A stretch of 64,000 nt of DNA from Amphiura filiformis (Eukaryota; Echinodermata; Ophiuroidea; Amphilepidida; Amphiuridae), in assembly GCF_039555335.1 (NCBI RefSeq), contig NC_092628.1:57399547-57463546 (forward strand), in the 5' to 3' direction. Positions 1 to 11,954 of the stretch are shown here, one piece after another; position 1 is the stretch's first letter; each line of letters starts with the position of its first letter. The notes beneath the pieces were generated by a model, which was not told the origin of the DNA, ran no database searches, and saw nothing but the letters and a program-made list of their open reading frames with translations. The position numbers and the translations under genes are program-made.

Positions 1-420
1 TAACATTGATACTGAAATCTCTTGCGGTTGAAGCAGTTATTCTAAATCTTTTCAGTTTCAATTGTTAAGTATCTTCATTATATAGCAATTGTTAGCGATC
101 TTCTGTCGATAAAAATTGTTACTTACCATCTGTAGCTAGCAATTATAGTTATCTTCAGTAGATAGCAATTATCATTATCACATATCATTATTACACAAAC
201 ATGCCAGAAAAGGATTTTATATAGGCCTGGCCTAAAACAACTTGGCTTTGCCTTGGAAAGCACATTAGTGTAGGGATTTTAAATCCCTACCAACATATTA
301 TGTATTCAGATATGTAATATGTATTTAATGTGTAGTGCATTCGGTCTCAAAGTTAATGATTAAGATTTTGTTTGGAGTATACAACATTAATAATAAGCCC
401 AGCTCTTTTATTTTCTCAAG

Positions 421-720
421 TAAAGCTGAGTATGCAGACATTTTTATTAGACGTACAATATTGTATGTAACATATCTATGTTATTTAATCTATTGCCATT
501 CTATTTCCAGTAATGTTTAAGTTCTAACGAATGTTTGATGACGTAAAATCGATAATATATTTCTACCAGATATTATACATAACATATTATCCATTTTATG
601 TCATCAAACATTCGTTAGAACTTAAACATTACTGGAAATAGAATGGCAATAGATTAAATAACGTAGATATGTTACATACAATATTGTACGTCTAATACTT
701 GGAGTCTGCATACTGCTTTA
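421..720. mobile_element. Inverted-repeat (MITE-like) insertion in copy 1
   Basis: Two arms of about 125 bp (421-553 and 593-720) are near-perfect reverse complements around a short AT-rich centre. The ends read TAAAGCTGAGTATGCAGAC and GTCTGCATACTGCTTTA. Copies 2 and 3 of the surrounding tandem unit lack it (intact sites near 3041 and 4601), so it is a clean insertion. TA on both sides would fit a TA-targeting (Tc1/mariner-type) non-autonomous element, although one extra T in the empty sites leaves the exact duplication uncertain. It encodes no transposase. Confidence 0.85.
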
Positions 721-1483
721 TGCTTGAACAACTTGCATTGCATTTAGTGTTTCTAAATTACAGTTTGTATAAAGAATAATCATCTAAAATACTAGTGAGA
801 ATATAGTTTAACATTTAGTTTGTTTGACATTATATTTGACATTTTTATTGGATTGAAACTTAATCAGGCAGAATAATTACTTCCATGTGTATAGTGATTT
901 TTAAAAATGAAGAATAGTCGTAACTATTGCTCATTTTCTTTGATAGGTTTATTACTTGAGATATATACAAGCCAAATGGAGATCCAACCGAATGGGGAAT
1001 CTTAATATCTATAAAAGATGCAAAAAAGTCTTGTGTGATCAGTTTACATCTAAGCTGTTGAACATTAATGTTTAAAATGTCTCAGTAGGTTCCTCATCTG
1101 GAGACTATTGACACCTTTAAGTCCTAAGTGATTTTTAGACCTATGAAATGAATATGATATGATTACCTGGCAGAGTTGTCAAGGTAGTCACCTTGTATTG
1201 CCATCTTGGTGTATTAAATCCTCCTCTCTTAGGATGAGTACACTTCTTGAATGATCCCATGTGAAATGCATGGCCTATCATGTTTGACTGGTTGGGTTGC
1301 TGTGAACTTATATGATGAGGTGGTGGAAAATTGCTGAGCAGTAAGAAAAATAGAATGATACTGAATGTGAAAAATATATTTGGATGAGGATTGCTCTGCC
1401 AATTCAATGATGATAATGATAATAATAAAATGGTGACAATTTAAAATGGCAACAATGATCATGGTGCAGCTGCAGCTGAATGC

Positions 1484-1545
1484 AGATGATGATGATGATG
1501 AGAAGGAGGAGGAGGAGGACGACGATGAGGAGGAGGAGGAGGTAC
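1484..1545 (+). repeat. GAT/GGA trinucleotide microsatellite
   Basis: A run of GAT triplets passes into GGA/GAC triplets. It is absent from copy 3, where the flanks meet directly near 5395 (GCAGATGAT followed by ATCTCTCCC). The antisense poly-serine ORF here is a product of the repeat. Confidence 0.9.
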
Positions 1546-2690
1546 ATTTCTTTCCGTACACAGGTGGTGAAAATGATGACAGCAGTGTATGAAAGCATAA
1601 GTTTTATGATTTTTGTCATTAACAGATAAGATTACTTACTGGAAATATATAAAATGATTGGAAAAATATCTCTCCCACAGATCCCTTTTACCTTCAAATG
1701 TGTCTTTTAAGACCGATATTCCCAAGGAGACGGCCATGTCTACAAGTCTTATGTCAGACTGCCAATAACGAATCTTGTCTGTATCAATTCATTGTGCATT
1801 TGTATCAACAACACATTCATGATTAGACTAAACCTGTATGCCAATGTTTAGCTTTGTGTGTGCCTGGAATTGTCATCGCCCTGCTCATATAGGAAACTTA
1901 TAGCCCATTTATGTCATGCATGACAATGCCTAACTTTGTCTTATTATTCTGTCTCCCTTTGCATGGGCGATAAGGTAATTAACTGCAATGATAAAACAAC
2001 ATTTCTCTTGCCTTGCAATGCTGGCCTATTTATGTCACTATCTGAATGTGTAAGCTTTAGCCTGCTGACTTGTCTCTCCATGTAAGGAGTAAATCAGGAA
2101 TTAGTTAATGCACATACAAAACTATGAACATAATCTATAAACATGTTTTATCATTAATTTCATGACAGTCATCATGATTATTTTAAAATCATTTCTTTTC
2201 AATTTCACATTTTAAAATTCAAATAAGGTGATGAAAACTAAAAACAAACAATTTTTTTTCAAAGAAAGGGTTTGAATTTATTGACTTAACATTTCCATGA
2301 CATATTCATGATGCAAATGGGGCAATTTGCAGACATCAGTTCTAGATATCGTAATAGTGTTTGACAATACCATGTCTGGTTTGCACTTAGGTAAATAGAA
2401 AGAATTAATTTAGCATCACACATAACATTGATCAACTGTCAATGTCTATAGTCAAACTACTTCACTGAATGCGATTGATCATAAGACAACCTTGATGCGT
2501 GTCTCTGACTAACCATTTGCATACTGTTACAGGAGTTTTAATAGAAATTGCAGTGTGCAATGTGATAAAATACGCAAAGTGTTCAGTGCACATCAGAACA
2601 TAGTGAGTAAGGGTTTACTTGAATCTGGTGGGCTTCATCATCACAGAATATTGCTTGCTTTCTGTATCCAAAACCAATACCCAAAAGTAG

Positions 2691-4210
2691 CATTGATACT
2701 GAAATCTGAATCTCTTGTGGTTATATATCTTCCATATATAGCAATTGTTAGCAATCTTCTGTAGATAAGAATTGTTACTTACCATCTGTAGCTAGCAATT
2801 AAAGCTATCTTCAGTAGATAGCAATTATTACATGACATATCATTTTATACACAAAAAACAACTTGGCTTTGCCTTGAAAAGCACATTAGTATAGGGATTT
2901 TTAATCCCTACCAACATATTATGTATTAAGATATGTAATATGTATTTAATGTGTAGTGCATTCGGTCTCAAAGTTAATGATTAAGATTTTGTTTGAAGTA
3001 TACAACATTAATAATAAGCCCAGCTCTTTTATTTTCTCAAGTTATGCTTGAACAACTTGCATTGCATTTAGTGTTTCTAAATTACAGTTTGTAGAAAGAA
3101 TAGTCATCTAAAATACTAGTGAGAATGTAGTCTAACATTTAGTTTGTTTGACATTATATTTGACAGTTTTATTGGATTGAAACTTAATCAGGCAGAATAA
3201 TTACTTTCATGTGTAATGTGATTTTTTAAAGAAGAGCCATAACTATTGCTCATTTTCTTTCATAGATTTATTACTTCAGATATATATTCATGGAAGCCAA
3301 ATGGAGATCCAACCAAATGGGGAATTTTAATGTCTGTAAAAGATGCAAAAAAGTCTTGTGTGATCAGTTTACATCTAAGCTGTTGAACATTAATGTTTAA
3401 AATGTCTCAGTAGGTTCCTCATCTGGAGACTATTGAGACTGTTGACAATGCCTAACTTTGTCTTATTAAACTGTCTCCCTTTGCATGGGCGATAAGGTAA
3501 TTAACTGCAATGATAAAACAACATTTCTCTTGCCTTGCAATGCTGGGCCATTTATGTCACTATCTGAATATGTAATCTTTAGCCTGCTGACTTGTCTCAC
3601 CATAATAAGTAAATCAGGAATTAGTTAACGCACATTCAAAACTATGAACATAATCTATGAACATGTTTTATTATTAATTTCATGACAGTCATCATGCTTA
3701 TTTTAAAATCATTTCTTTTCAATTTCACATTTTAGAATTCAAATAAGGTGATGAAAACTAAAAACAAACAATTTTTTTTCAAAGAAAGGGTTTGAATTTA
3801 TTGACTTAACATTTCCATGACATATTCATGATGCAAATGGGGCAATTTGCAGACATCAGTTCTAGATATCGTAATAGTGTTTGACAATACCATGTCTGGT
3901 TTGCACTTAGGTAAATAGAAAGAATTAATTTAGCATCACACATAACATTGATCAACTGTCAATGTCTATATTCAAACTACTCTACTGAATGCGATTGATC
4001 ATAAGACAACCTTGATGCGTTTCTCTGACTAACCATTTGCATGCTGTTACAGGAGTCTTAATACAAATTACAGTGTGCAATGTGATAAAATACACAAAAT
4101 GTTCAGTGCACATCAGAACATAGAGTGAGTAAGGGTTTACTTGAATCTGGTGGGCTTCATCATCACAGAATATTGCTTGCTTTCTGTATCCAAAACCAAT
4201 ACCCAAAAGT
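2691..4210. repeat. Tandem unit, copy 2 (internally deleted)
   Basis: Same order of landmarks as copy 1, but the stretch corresponding to copy 1 positions ~1116-1923 is missing; the junction lies at about 3433-3446 (CTATTGAGACTGTTGACAAT). It lacks the 421-720 insertion and so provides one of the empty sites. No coding potential is recognised. Confidence 0.85.
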
Positions 4211-6285
4211 AGCATTGATACTGAAATCTGAATCTCTTGTGGTTATATATCTTCCATATATAGCAATTGTTAGCGATCTTCTGTAGATAAAAATTTTCAC
4301 TTACCATCTGTAGCTAGCAATTAAAGCTATCTTCAGTAGATAGCAATTATTACATGACATATCAGTTAGGCACAAACATGCCAGAAAAGCATTTTATACA
4401 GGCCTGGCCTAAAACAACTTGGCTTTGCCTTGGAAAGCACATTAGTGTAGGGATTTTAAAATAAATCCCTACCAACATATTATGTATTAAGATATGTAAT
4501 ATGTATTTAATGTGTAGTGCATTCGGTCTCAAAGTTAATGATTAAGATTTTGTTTGAAGTATACAACATTAATAATAAGCCCAGCTCTTTTATTTTCTCA
4601 AGTTATGCTTGAACAACTTACATTGCATTTAGTGTTTCTAAATTACAGTTTGTAGAAAGAAAAATTACAGTTTGTAGAAAGAATAGTCATCTAAAATACT
4701 AGTGAGAATGTAGTCTAACATTTAGTTTGTTTGACATTATATTTGACATTTTTATTGGATTGAAACTTAATCAGGCAGAATAATTACTTTCATGTGTAAT
4801 GTGATTTTTTAAAGAAGAAGAGCCATAACTATAGCTCATTTTCTTTGATCGATTTATTACTTGAGATATATATTCATGGAAGGCGAATGGAGATCTAACC
4901 AAATGGGGAATCTTAATGTCTGTAAAAGATGCAAAAAAGTCTTGTGTGATCAGTTTACATCTAAGCTGTTGAACATTAATGTTTAAAATGTCTCAGTAGG
5001 TTCCTCATCTGGAGACTATTGACACCGTTGAGTCCCAAGTGATTTTTAGACCTATGAAATGAATATGATATGATTACCTGGCAGAGTTGTCAAGGTAGTC
5101 ACCTTGTATTGCCATCTTGGTGTATTAAATCCTCCTCTCTTAGGATGAGTACACTTCTTGAATGATCCCATGTGAAATGCATGGCCTATCATGTTTGACT
5201 GGTTGGGTTGTTGTGAACTTATACGATGAGGTGGTGGAAAATTGCTGAGCAGTAGGAAAAAAATAGAATGATACTGAATGTGAAAAATATATTTGGATGA
5301 GGATTGCTCTGCCAATTCAATGATGATAATGATAATAATAAAATGGTGACAATTTAAAATGGCAACAATGATCATGGTGCAGCTGAGTGCAGATGATATC
5401 TCTCCCACAGATCCCTAATACCTTCAAATGTGTCATTTAAGACCAATATTCCCAAGGAGACGGCCATGTTTACAAGTCTTATGTCAGACTGCCAATAACG
5501 AATCTTGTCTGTATCAATTCATTCTGTATTTGTATCAACAACACATTCATGATTAGACTAAACCTGTATGCCAATGTTTAGCTTTGTGTGTGCCTGGAAT
5601 TGTCATCGCCCTGCTCATATAGGAAACTTATAGCCCATTTATGTCATGCATGACAATGCCTAACTTTGTCTTATTATTCTGTCTCCCTTTGCATGAGTGA
5701 TAAGGTAATTAACTGCAATGATAAAACAACATTTCTCTTGCCTTGCAATGCTGGCCTATTTATGTCACTATCTGAATGTGTAAGCTTTAGCCTGCTGACT
5801 TGTCTCTCCATGTAAGGAGTAAATCAGGAATTAGTTAATGCACATACAAAGCTATGAACATAATCTATAAAGATGTTTTATCATTAATTTCATGACAGTC
5901 ATCATGATTATTTTAAAATCATTTCTTTTCAATTTCACATTTTAAAATTCAAATAAGGTGATGAAAACTAAAAACAAACAATTTTTTCAAAGAAAGGGTT
6001 TGAATTTATTGACTTAACATTTCCATGACATATTCATGATGCAAATGGGGCAATTTGCAGACATCAGTTCTAGATATTGTAATAGTGTTTGACAATACCA
6101 TGTCTGGTTTGCACTTAGGTAAATAGAAAGAATTAATTTAGCATCACACATAACATTGATCAACTGTCAATGTCTATATTCAAACTACTTCACTGAATGC
6201 GATTGATCATAAGACAACCTTGATGCGTGTCTCTGACTAACCATTTGCATGCTGTTACAGGTGTCGTAACACAAATTACGGTCGA

Positions 6286-6470
6286 TCCTTCATGTAATTA
6301 TTTCGTGTAATCTAATCCTAACTCTAACCCTAACCCTAACCCTAAGCCTAATCCTAATCATAACCCTAATCCTAACCCTAACCCTAATCCTAACCCTAAT
6401 CCTAACCCTAAACTAACCCTAACCTTAACCCTAACCCTAACCCTAATTTCGTGTGAAATTACATGAAGGA
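6286..6470. mobile_element. TIR element carrying telomere-like repeats
   Basis: The ends TCCTTCATGTAATT (6286) and AATTACATGAAGGA (to 6470) are exact reverse complements and enclose degenerate CCCTAA repeats. It is flanked by an imperfect ~15-bp duplication (TAACACAAATTACGG left, TAACCCAAATTACAG right). Copies 1 and 2 of the tandem unit have one such site and no insertion. It looks like a small non-autonomous transposon or a repair-mediated insertion built around telomeric sequence. Confidence 0.75.
6311..6446 (-). repeat. Interstitial telomeric repeats (TTAGGG)n, degenerate
   Basis: About 20 units of CCCTAA with CCTAAT and CCTTAA variants on the + strand. TTAGGG is the usual metazoan telomere unit. 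It sits inside a TIR-bounded insertion, not at a contig end. Confidence 0.9.
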
Positions 6471-6699
6471 ATAACCCAAATTACAGTGTGCAATGTGATA
6501 AAATACAGAATGTATGACACTCTTCCATGCCAAATTTGCACATTAGAACATAGAGTGAGTAAGGGTTTACTTGAATCTGGCAGGCTTCATCATCACATAA
6601 TATTGCTTGCTTTCTGTATCCAAAACCAATACCCAACAGTAACATTGGTACTGAAATCTGAATCTCTTGCGGTTGAAGCAGTTATTCTAAAATCTTTCC

Positions 6700-7410
6700 A
6701 GTTGCAATTGTTAGGTATCGCCCATATATAGCATTTTTTAGTTATTTTCAGTACATAGCAATTGTTAGTTATCTTCTGTAGATACTTACTGTTAGTTATC
6801 TTTGGTAGATTTTTTCGTTATTTTCTGTAGATAGCAATTTTAATCTTATGTAATCTATTGTAAATAGCAATTTTTTATTAGTTATCTTCTGTAGATAGCA
6901 AATTTTAGTTACCCTTGGTAGATAGCAATGTTTAGTTTTCTTCAGTAGATAGCAGATAGCAATTTTAGTAATCTTCTGTAGAGAGCACTTGTTAGTTATC
7001 TTTGGTAGATAGCAGTTATTAGTTATCTTCAGTAGATGGCAATTTTTAGTTATCTTTGGTAGATAGCAATTTTGAGTAATCTTCAGTAGATAGCAATTTT
7101 AATTATCTTCTGTAGATAGCAATTGTTAGTTATCTTTGGTAGATATCAATGGTTAGTTATCTTTGGTAGGTAGCAATTATTAGTTATCTTTGGTAGGTAG
7201 CAATTACTAGTTATCGTTAGCAGATAACAATTTTTAGTTACCTTCAGTACATAGCAATTTTTAAGAATTTAGTTATCTTCAATATATAGCCATATTATTA
7301 GTTTTCTTCTTTAGATAGCAATTGTAAGCTGTGTTTGGTTGATACCAATTTTTATTTATCTAATGTAGATAACAATTATTAGTTATCTTCTATATATTTC
7401 ATTGGGGATG
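6700..7410. repeat. ~27-bp minisatellite (TTAGTTATCTTCNGTAGATAGCAA)
   Basis: Roughly 25 degenerate units of TTAGTTATCTT(C/T)(A/T/G)GTAGATAGCAATT. The core TATCT-TCAGT-AGATA is nearly self-complementary. Single or paired units occur near 65-170, 2730-2830 and 4255-4350 at the starts of the upstream tandem copies, so the array probably expanded from the unit boundary. Confidence 0.9.
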
Positions 7411-9584
7411 AGGGGAACACATTCCAATATAACTGCCATTTATAAGGGATTGTCTTTTTATTTTACTAACAGTGTAAGAGATGTATTGCTGCCAAATAAG
7501 ATCAGATATTGCTCATAAATTGAGATACATTCATTAGGTGTTACCAAATAATGAAACAATAATTTGAAAAGGCACAAAAATCAAGAAATTTGATATTAAT
7601 GATTCCTCACTTTATATACATCCCTTTAACATTATTCCTTCAAGCCATTAATTGATTAAAACTGTTGTTATCATTGTATCCATCAATCATCATGTGATCA
7701 CCTGTTAAGCATTAGGGATTTCAATCTTTCCTCTCGTATTTCAATTAGTCTATCTACTCCATCTCTGACAACTTGATTACCTGTTAGGCTATTATTAAGG
7801 TGGATTGAATGCTCTACAATGTGAAACAAATTCTAGAGTTAAAAGGGAAGAAACAGGTGGACATTGTGCAATATTTTGACGTATCTTGTGATTTGACATG
7901 TTTTTTATCTAGCAGATAAATGGAACTGAAATGGGATAAGTCTCAAAATGCAATCTTTTATGCAACAATGTCTTGTCTGCTAAAACAGCAATTTGTTATT
8001 TCAGTTTTATTATTAAACAAATCTTGTCTGCGAAGGAGCCCATGGAGAGCCTATCAGGCACCTTGCGTAGAATGACTCTGTTTAACCCATATGATGAGTT
8101 TATGATAACATAAAAATACGGAAGGTATTTTCACAAGAGTGCTTCCTGCAGTGTTTGCTCATATGAACCATAAAGCTACTAGTTTGCATAGGTGTACCTG
8201 ATATCAAATAATAATATAACAGATCCAGCTATTTGTTATGGATCAAGGTTAAGATATACTTGTATTCATTTAGATTTATTTAATTCTTAAGAAAGAAAAA
8301 ACACGGTTAACTTTGAACAATTCTATAAAATAAGACCTGTTACCTGTGTGTGTATCCAGTGCATGAATGGTTAATAAAGAGTGGCATTGATATAGGGAGT
8401 TCTAATCCATTCAGTGACTATCCAATTTATTAGTTGCTGTATATCATTGTGGAGGCGTAGAAGAACTTGATGGGATTACAAAAGGTCTATGTCCTCTACT
8501 AATCAATTTACATGGATGCAGCAGTCACAATTTGAAAGTATCAATTGCAACAAATTGCTAAGGCTCTCAGTCATATGGAAGCGATTTATATACTTGTATA
8601 TAGCTGGATAAATTGTGACATCTAAATTGAAAATTTCAGTTATATTGCTAACAAAATAAGCATCAATCAATTGTGATTGTCTCTACCAATCAAAAGGCTT
8701 ATTGCTTTTAATAAACTGCTTTGCTTTGTTATTGTCGGTAAGCACTGGTAATATAAATCAACTATTTTCTTTGAATAGTGAAAATGTAGTTTTGTTAGTA
8801 GCTATAGTATGTTATCTTCTTTACTTAGAATTATGAGCTTCATTCATTCAGTACATGAAATAAAATAAACCTTTTGTAGTACATGATTGGTAATTTTATG
8901 GACAATGCTGTCATCCATATAGAGTAGCTTTTAATATAATCAAATCTAATATTGTTCATTCGACTTTTTGCAGCAAATGACATTTTCAGATTTGTAGCAT
9001 TGTCTGCTATCTTCAGTAGACAGCAAATTGTGCTATATATTTCCAGTGAATTGTATTTTCTGCTATCTACAGTAGACAGTCTATACATGTTGTATTGAAT
9101 CTTTTTTAAATAAGATTCAATATTCAGCAATCTTTGATTCAGGTGTCATAATTCTACTACTTCCAATTAGAGCATATGCTTTACTCTGCCATCTTCAGTA
9201 GAATCACAGATCATTGTTTTCTGCTATCTTCAGTAGATAGTGCAAATTAATTCCTGTAAACAGGAAATTTTGTTTTAGAAAGACAAATATTACATTACAT
9301 CGGAGCATGAATTGACAGCATTCAAACTACATTTTTTTAGTATACAGGAAAGTTAGAAATTTCATAGTATACTAAACACATAAAAAGAAAGTCCCCACTA
9401 CTTTGAGTGGCCATAACTTTGAACACAATTAACTTATGACAATAATGTTGATATGGACATTTTGAGAATTTTGTTAGCTGCAGTTTGGTACCACACTTGT
9501 GTAAAAATAAAATTGGAAAGATTTGGATAATTCGCAATTAAATGGAATTTGATGCAATTTGATGCAATTTGAAAAATTGATTTT
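7411..9584. other. Gene-free stretch with minisatellite remnants
   Basis: AT-rich sequence with no exon-like ORF. Isolated GCTATCTTCAGTAGA(C/T)AG units related to the neighbouring minisatellite occur near 9009-9025, 9060-9080 and 9222-9240. Confidence 0.6.
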
Positions 9585-9815
9585 TAGTTATCTTCAGTAC
9601 ATAGCAATTGTTAGTTATCTTCTGTAGATAGCAATTTTTAGTTATTTTCAGTAGAGAGCAATTGTTAGTTATCTTTGGTAGATGGCAATTATTAGTTATC
9701 TTCAGTAGATAGCAATTTTTAGTTATCTTCTGTAGATAGCAATTTTTAGTTATCTTTTGTAGATAATAATTTTTAGTTATCTTTGGTAGATAGCAATCAT
9801 TAGTTATCTTTATTT
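9585..9815. repeat. ~27-bp minisatellite, second array
   Basis: About eight units of the same TTAGTTATCTTC(A/T)GTAGATAGCAATT motif found at 6.7-7.4 kb, in the same orientation, separated from that array by 2.2 kb of mostly unrelated sequence. Confidence 0.9.
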
Positions 9816-9881
9816 AGTTACGGTCATGATGAAAACTCCCCTTTTTCTGAAATGAACGAAATTTGTTTACCGTTTTAGTTG

Positions 9882-10047
9882 TGTGTACTGCAATCTTGTT
9901 TTCGTATATTATGCTCAATAATGTGTTACATACTCGCGCCTCGACAAGTGTCTTCCGCGATGACGTGGTTGCTGCCGTTTACCGTGTGATAGACGGCATA
10001 CCAAAAATTTACTCATGCACAGTAACAGGGCTGCAAATTTTCAAGTA
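9882..10047 (+). other. Possible orphan coding exon (unrecognised)
   Basis: A CpG-richer island in AT-rich surroundings stays open for about 55 codons after an AG (CCGTTTTAG). It encodes a hydrophobic stretch (TAILFSYIMLNNVL) followed by a mixed polar stretch (FRDDVVAAVYRVIDGIPKIY) and stops at 10048. The first ATG is near 9911. A membrane-anchor exon would fit the composition, but I recognise no family, and it does not match the N-terminus expected for the P4HTM gene downstream. It could be chance. Confidence 0.2.
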
Positions 10048-10846
10048 AAATCAAAGTCCATACATCATATTTTTTATCCAAGTTTAGTATCATACTGCAG
10101 CTGACATAATTCTCCATCCGTTCATATCAATATTTTATTGCTTTAAGTTTATTGAGCCCTCTAGTTACACTAATCAAACTAGTGGGAACTTTCTTTTTTC
10201 ATGTAATATAATTATTGAGGTAAGACTCAGTTCCTTGCCTGTTAGGATTTTACCCATCTTTCGTTTTTTAAACATTTTTTATAAACGGAGTTAAGCAGAG
10301 CAAAATGCTTGAGGCAAAGATTTACTTCTAGCAGCTGATTTCAATTGAATTCAAACTAAATTAAACTTCTGAGATCTGATATCTTCAATCAACAGAAGTA
10401 AAGAAATCCAGCAACACACTTGACTTACATTTAAAAAGCACCCTGCAGGGTTGGAAATGGAACTTGCGAGGAGGAAATTTAGCGTGAAATGAGAAAATGG
10501 TGTTAAAGATATTCGAAAGGTGTATTTTATTTAAGAAGGACGATTTTTTTCTGATGATTTTCTGGCCTCATTTCCAAACTAATCCTGAAAAGGTGAATTA
10601 GAACTAGAATATGTGGGATAAAATAGAACACCTGTTAACATCCTAGCAACACATACCAGCTAACATAGATGATGTGCAATTTGACCCATATAATTATACA
10701 GAATATTTACAGAGCAGAGAAGTGAAATAGACCACCAGCATCAAGTTCTCAAACTAGAAAAAGTGTTTGGTTGTGTGGCAGTGGTTCTATACAGGTGACC
10801 AGGACTGCCAAGAGCTGCAGGTGGCTTACTGTTTAGAGCACATAAT

Positions 10847-11126
10847 GGGCTATTCCAGTTGAAATCCACACTACCCCTGTGGAAGATTTAACTAATGTCC
10901 TTCACAGAAGAAGTATAAGTTTTGAATAGAATAGACAAATGGGAACTTCCATTTGAAATACTCACTCCAGTTGTGGAAGATATAGGTAAAGCTATATAAT
11001 ACAGGGGGAGTATGGGTTTCAAAATGATTAACTCTGACCAATTGTATTTGAAAAACTTACTCCCCCTGTGGAAAGTATTTCCAATATCTTCCACAGGGGT
11101 AGCGTGGATTTCAACTGGAATAGCCC
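10847..11126. mobile_element. GGGCTATTCCAGTTGAAATC MITE, copy A
   Basis: Terminal inverted repeats of about 40 bp begin GGGCTATTCCAGTTGAAATC and continue CCCCTGTGGAAGAT; the interior holds further inverted and direct CCCCTGTGGAAGAT-like segments. A close full-length copy is at 25826-26102 and a diverged one at 11955-12241. No protein is encoded; the antisense ORF across it is a by-product. Confidence 0.9.
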
Positions 11127-11954
11127 AATAGCATTACTAGGTGTAGACCAGTCTGGTGGATCTGATGAAGCAAAAGTCTGTTACACTCTCAATGCCTTAA
11201 TGCATCCAAGGCTTTTTGTTGAAAGTCACTGATGGAGCTCTGTGAACATGGCTTTGTAGCTGTTTCAGAGTAGTGGCGAAAAAAAAATTAGCAAAACTCG
11301 CAACCTGGTTTAATACAACATGGTAACACACATGCAGGGCCACATATTATTGGAAACTACCATGAAATTAGGTCTGTAAATGCAGTTCTTTGCAAGAATG
11401 TGATATACTAACAGTTAAATCTATGAACATTCTACTATAATGTGGTGATGAATTGGATGGAAAATGAAGTTAGAATAGAGCTTGTTCAAGCAATTCTGCA
11501 ATCATGACATACCAGTGTTAAGTTTACTTACTATGCTATGACATGGAAATTTCTGCATTTTGGTCAATTTTTCTTTTAAAAAAGAAAAAAAGGGGGGGGG
11601 GCATTTATTAGAAAGGGTATTAATTAGACAATATATGATACATCTTTATATCGAATTGTAATAGTATATTTTACAACAATTTAGAAATTTCAACAACATA
11701 AAAAACACCGATTTGAATGGAGCAAAAAAGCTAAATATAACTTGACATGAAATATGACCTAAATGTTAGTTTCTAATGAATCTCAGTTGACAGGAAAGAT
11801 GCACCATGCCCTTCTTCAACAACATCATTTTACACAAATTGAATTAAGATACACTGGATGAGTTAGAGCAGGGCAGATCAAGAAATAGATTTACTCATGC
11901 AGCACTATGCGAATGTAAATTGTACTATGAAATGTGACCCTTTTACTTACTAAT

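Larger units (their letters stand above)
1..2690. repeat. Tandem unit, copy 1 (longest)
   Basis: First of three head-to-tail copies of a non-coding unit. The shared start (a GATACTGAAATCTC-like motif followed by AGCAATT-rich sequence) recurs near 2691, 4211 and 6640. Shared landmarks include GTAGGGATTTTAAATCCC (near 270, 2890 and 4445) and the CCATGACATATTCATGATGC segment (near 2294, 3814 and 6027). No protein family is recognisable in any copy; short ORFs here are not conserved. Copy 1 alone holds an inserted 300-bp element and a purine-rich microsatellite. Confidence 0.85.
4211..6639. repeat. Tandem unit, copy 3
   Basis: Near-complete copy that retains the ~810-bp stretch lost from copy 2 but lacks both the 300-bp insertion and the purine microsatellite of copy 1. 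It has a private 22-bp direct duplication near 4644-4688 (AAATTACAGTTTGTAGAAAG twice) and a telomere-repeat-bearing insertion near its end. A fourth unit starts at 6640 and dissolves within about 100 bp into a minisatellite. Confidence 0.85.

Noticed and set aside
1141-1619. Antisense ORFs of 71-110 codons in tandem copy 1, and the 118-codon counterpart in copy 3
   Set aside because: They are rich in Ser, Ile or Leu encoded by microsatellites, are not preserved between copies, and have no recognisable domain.
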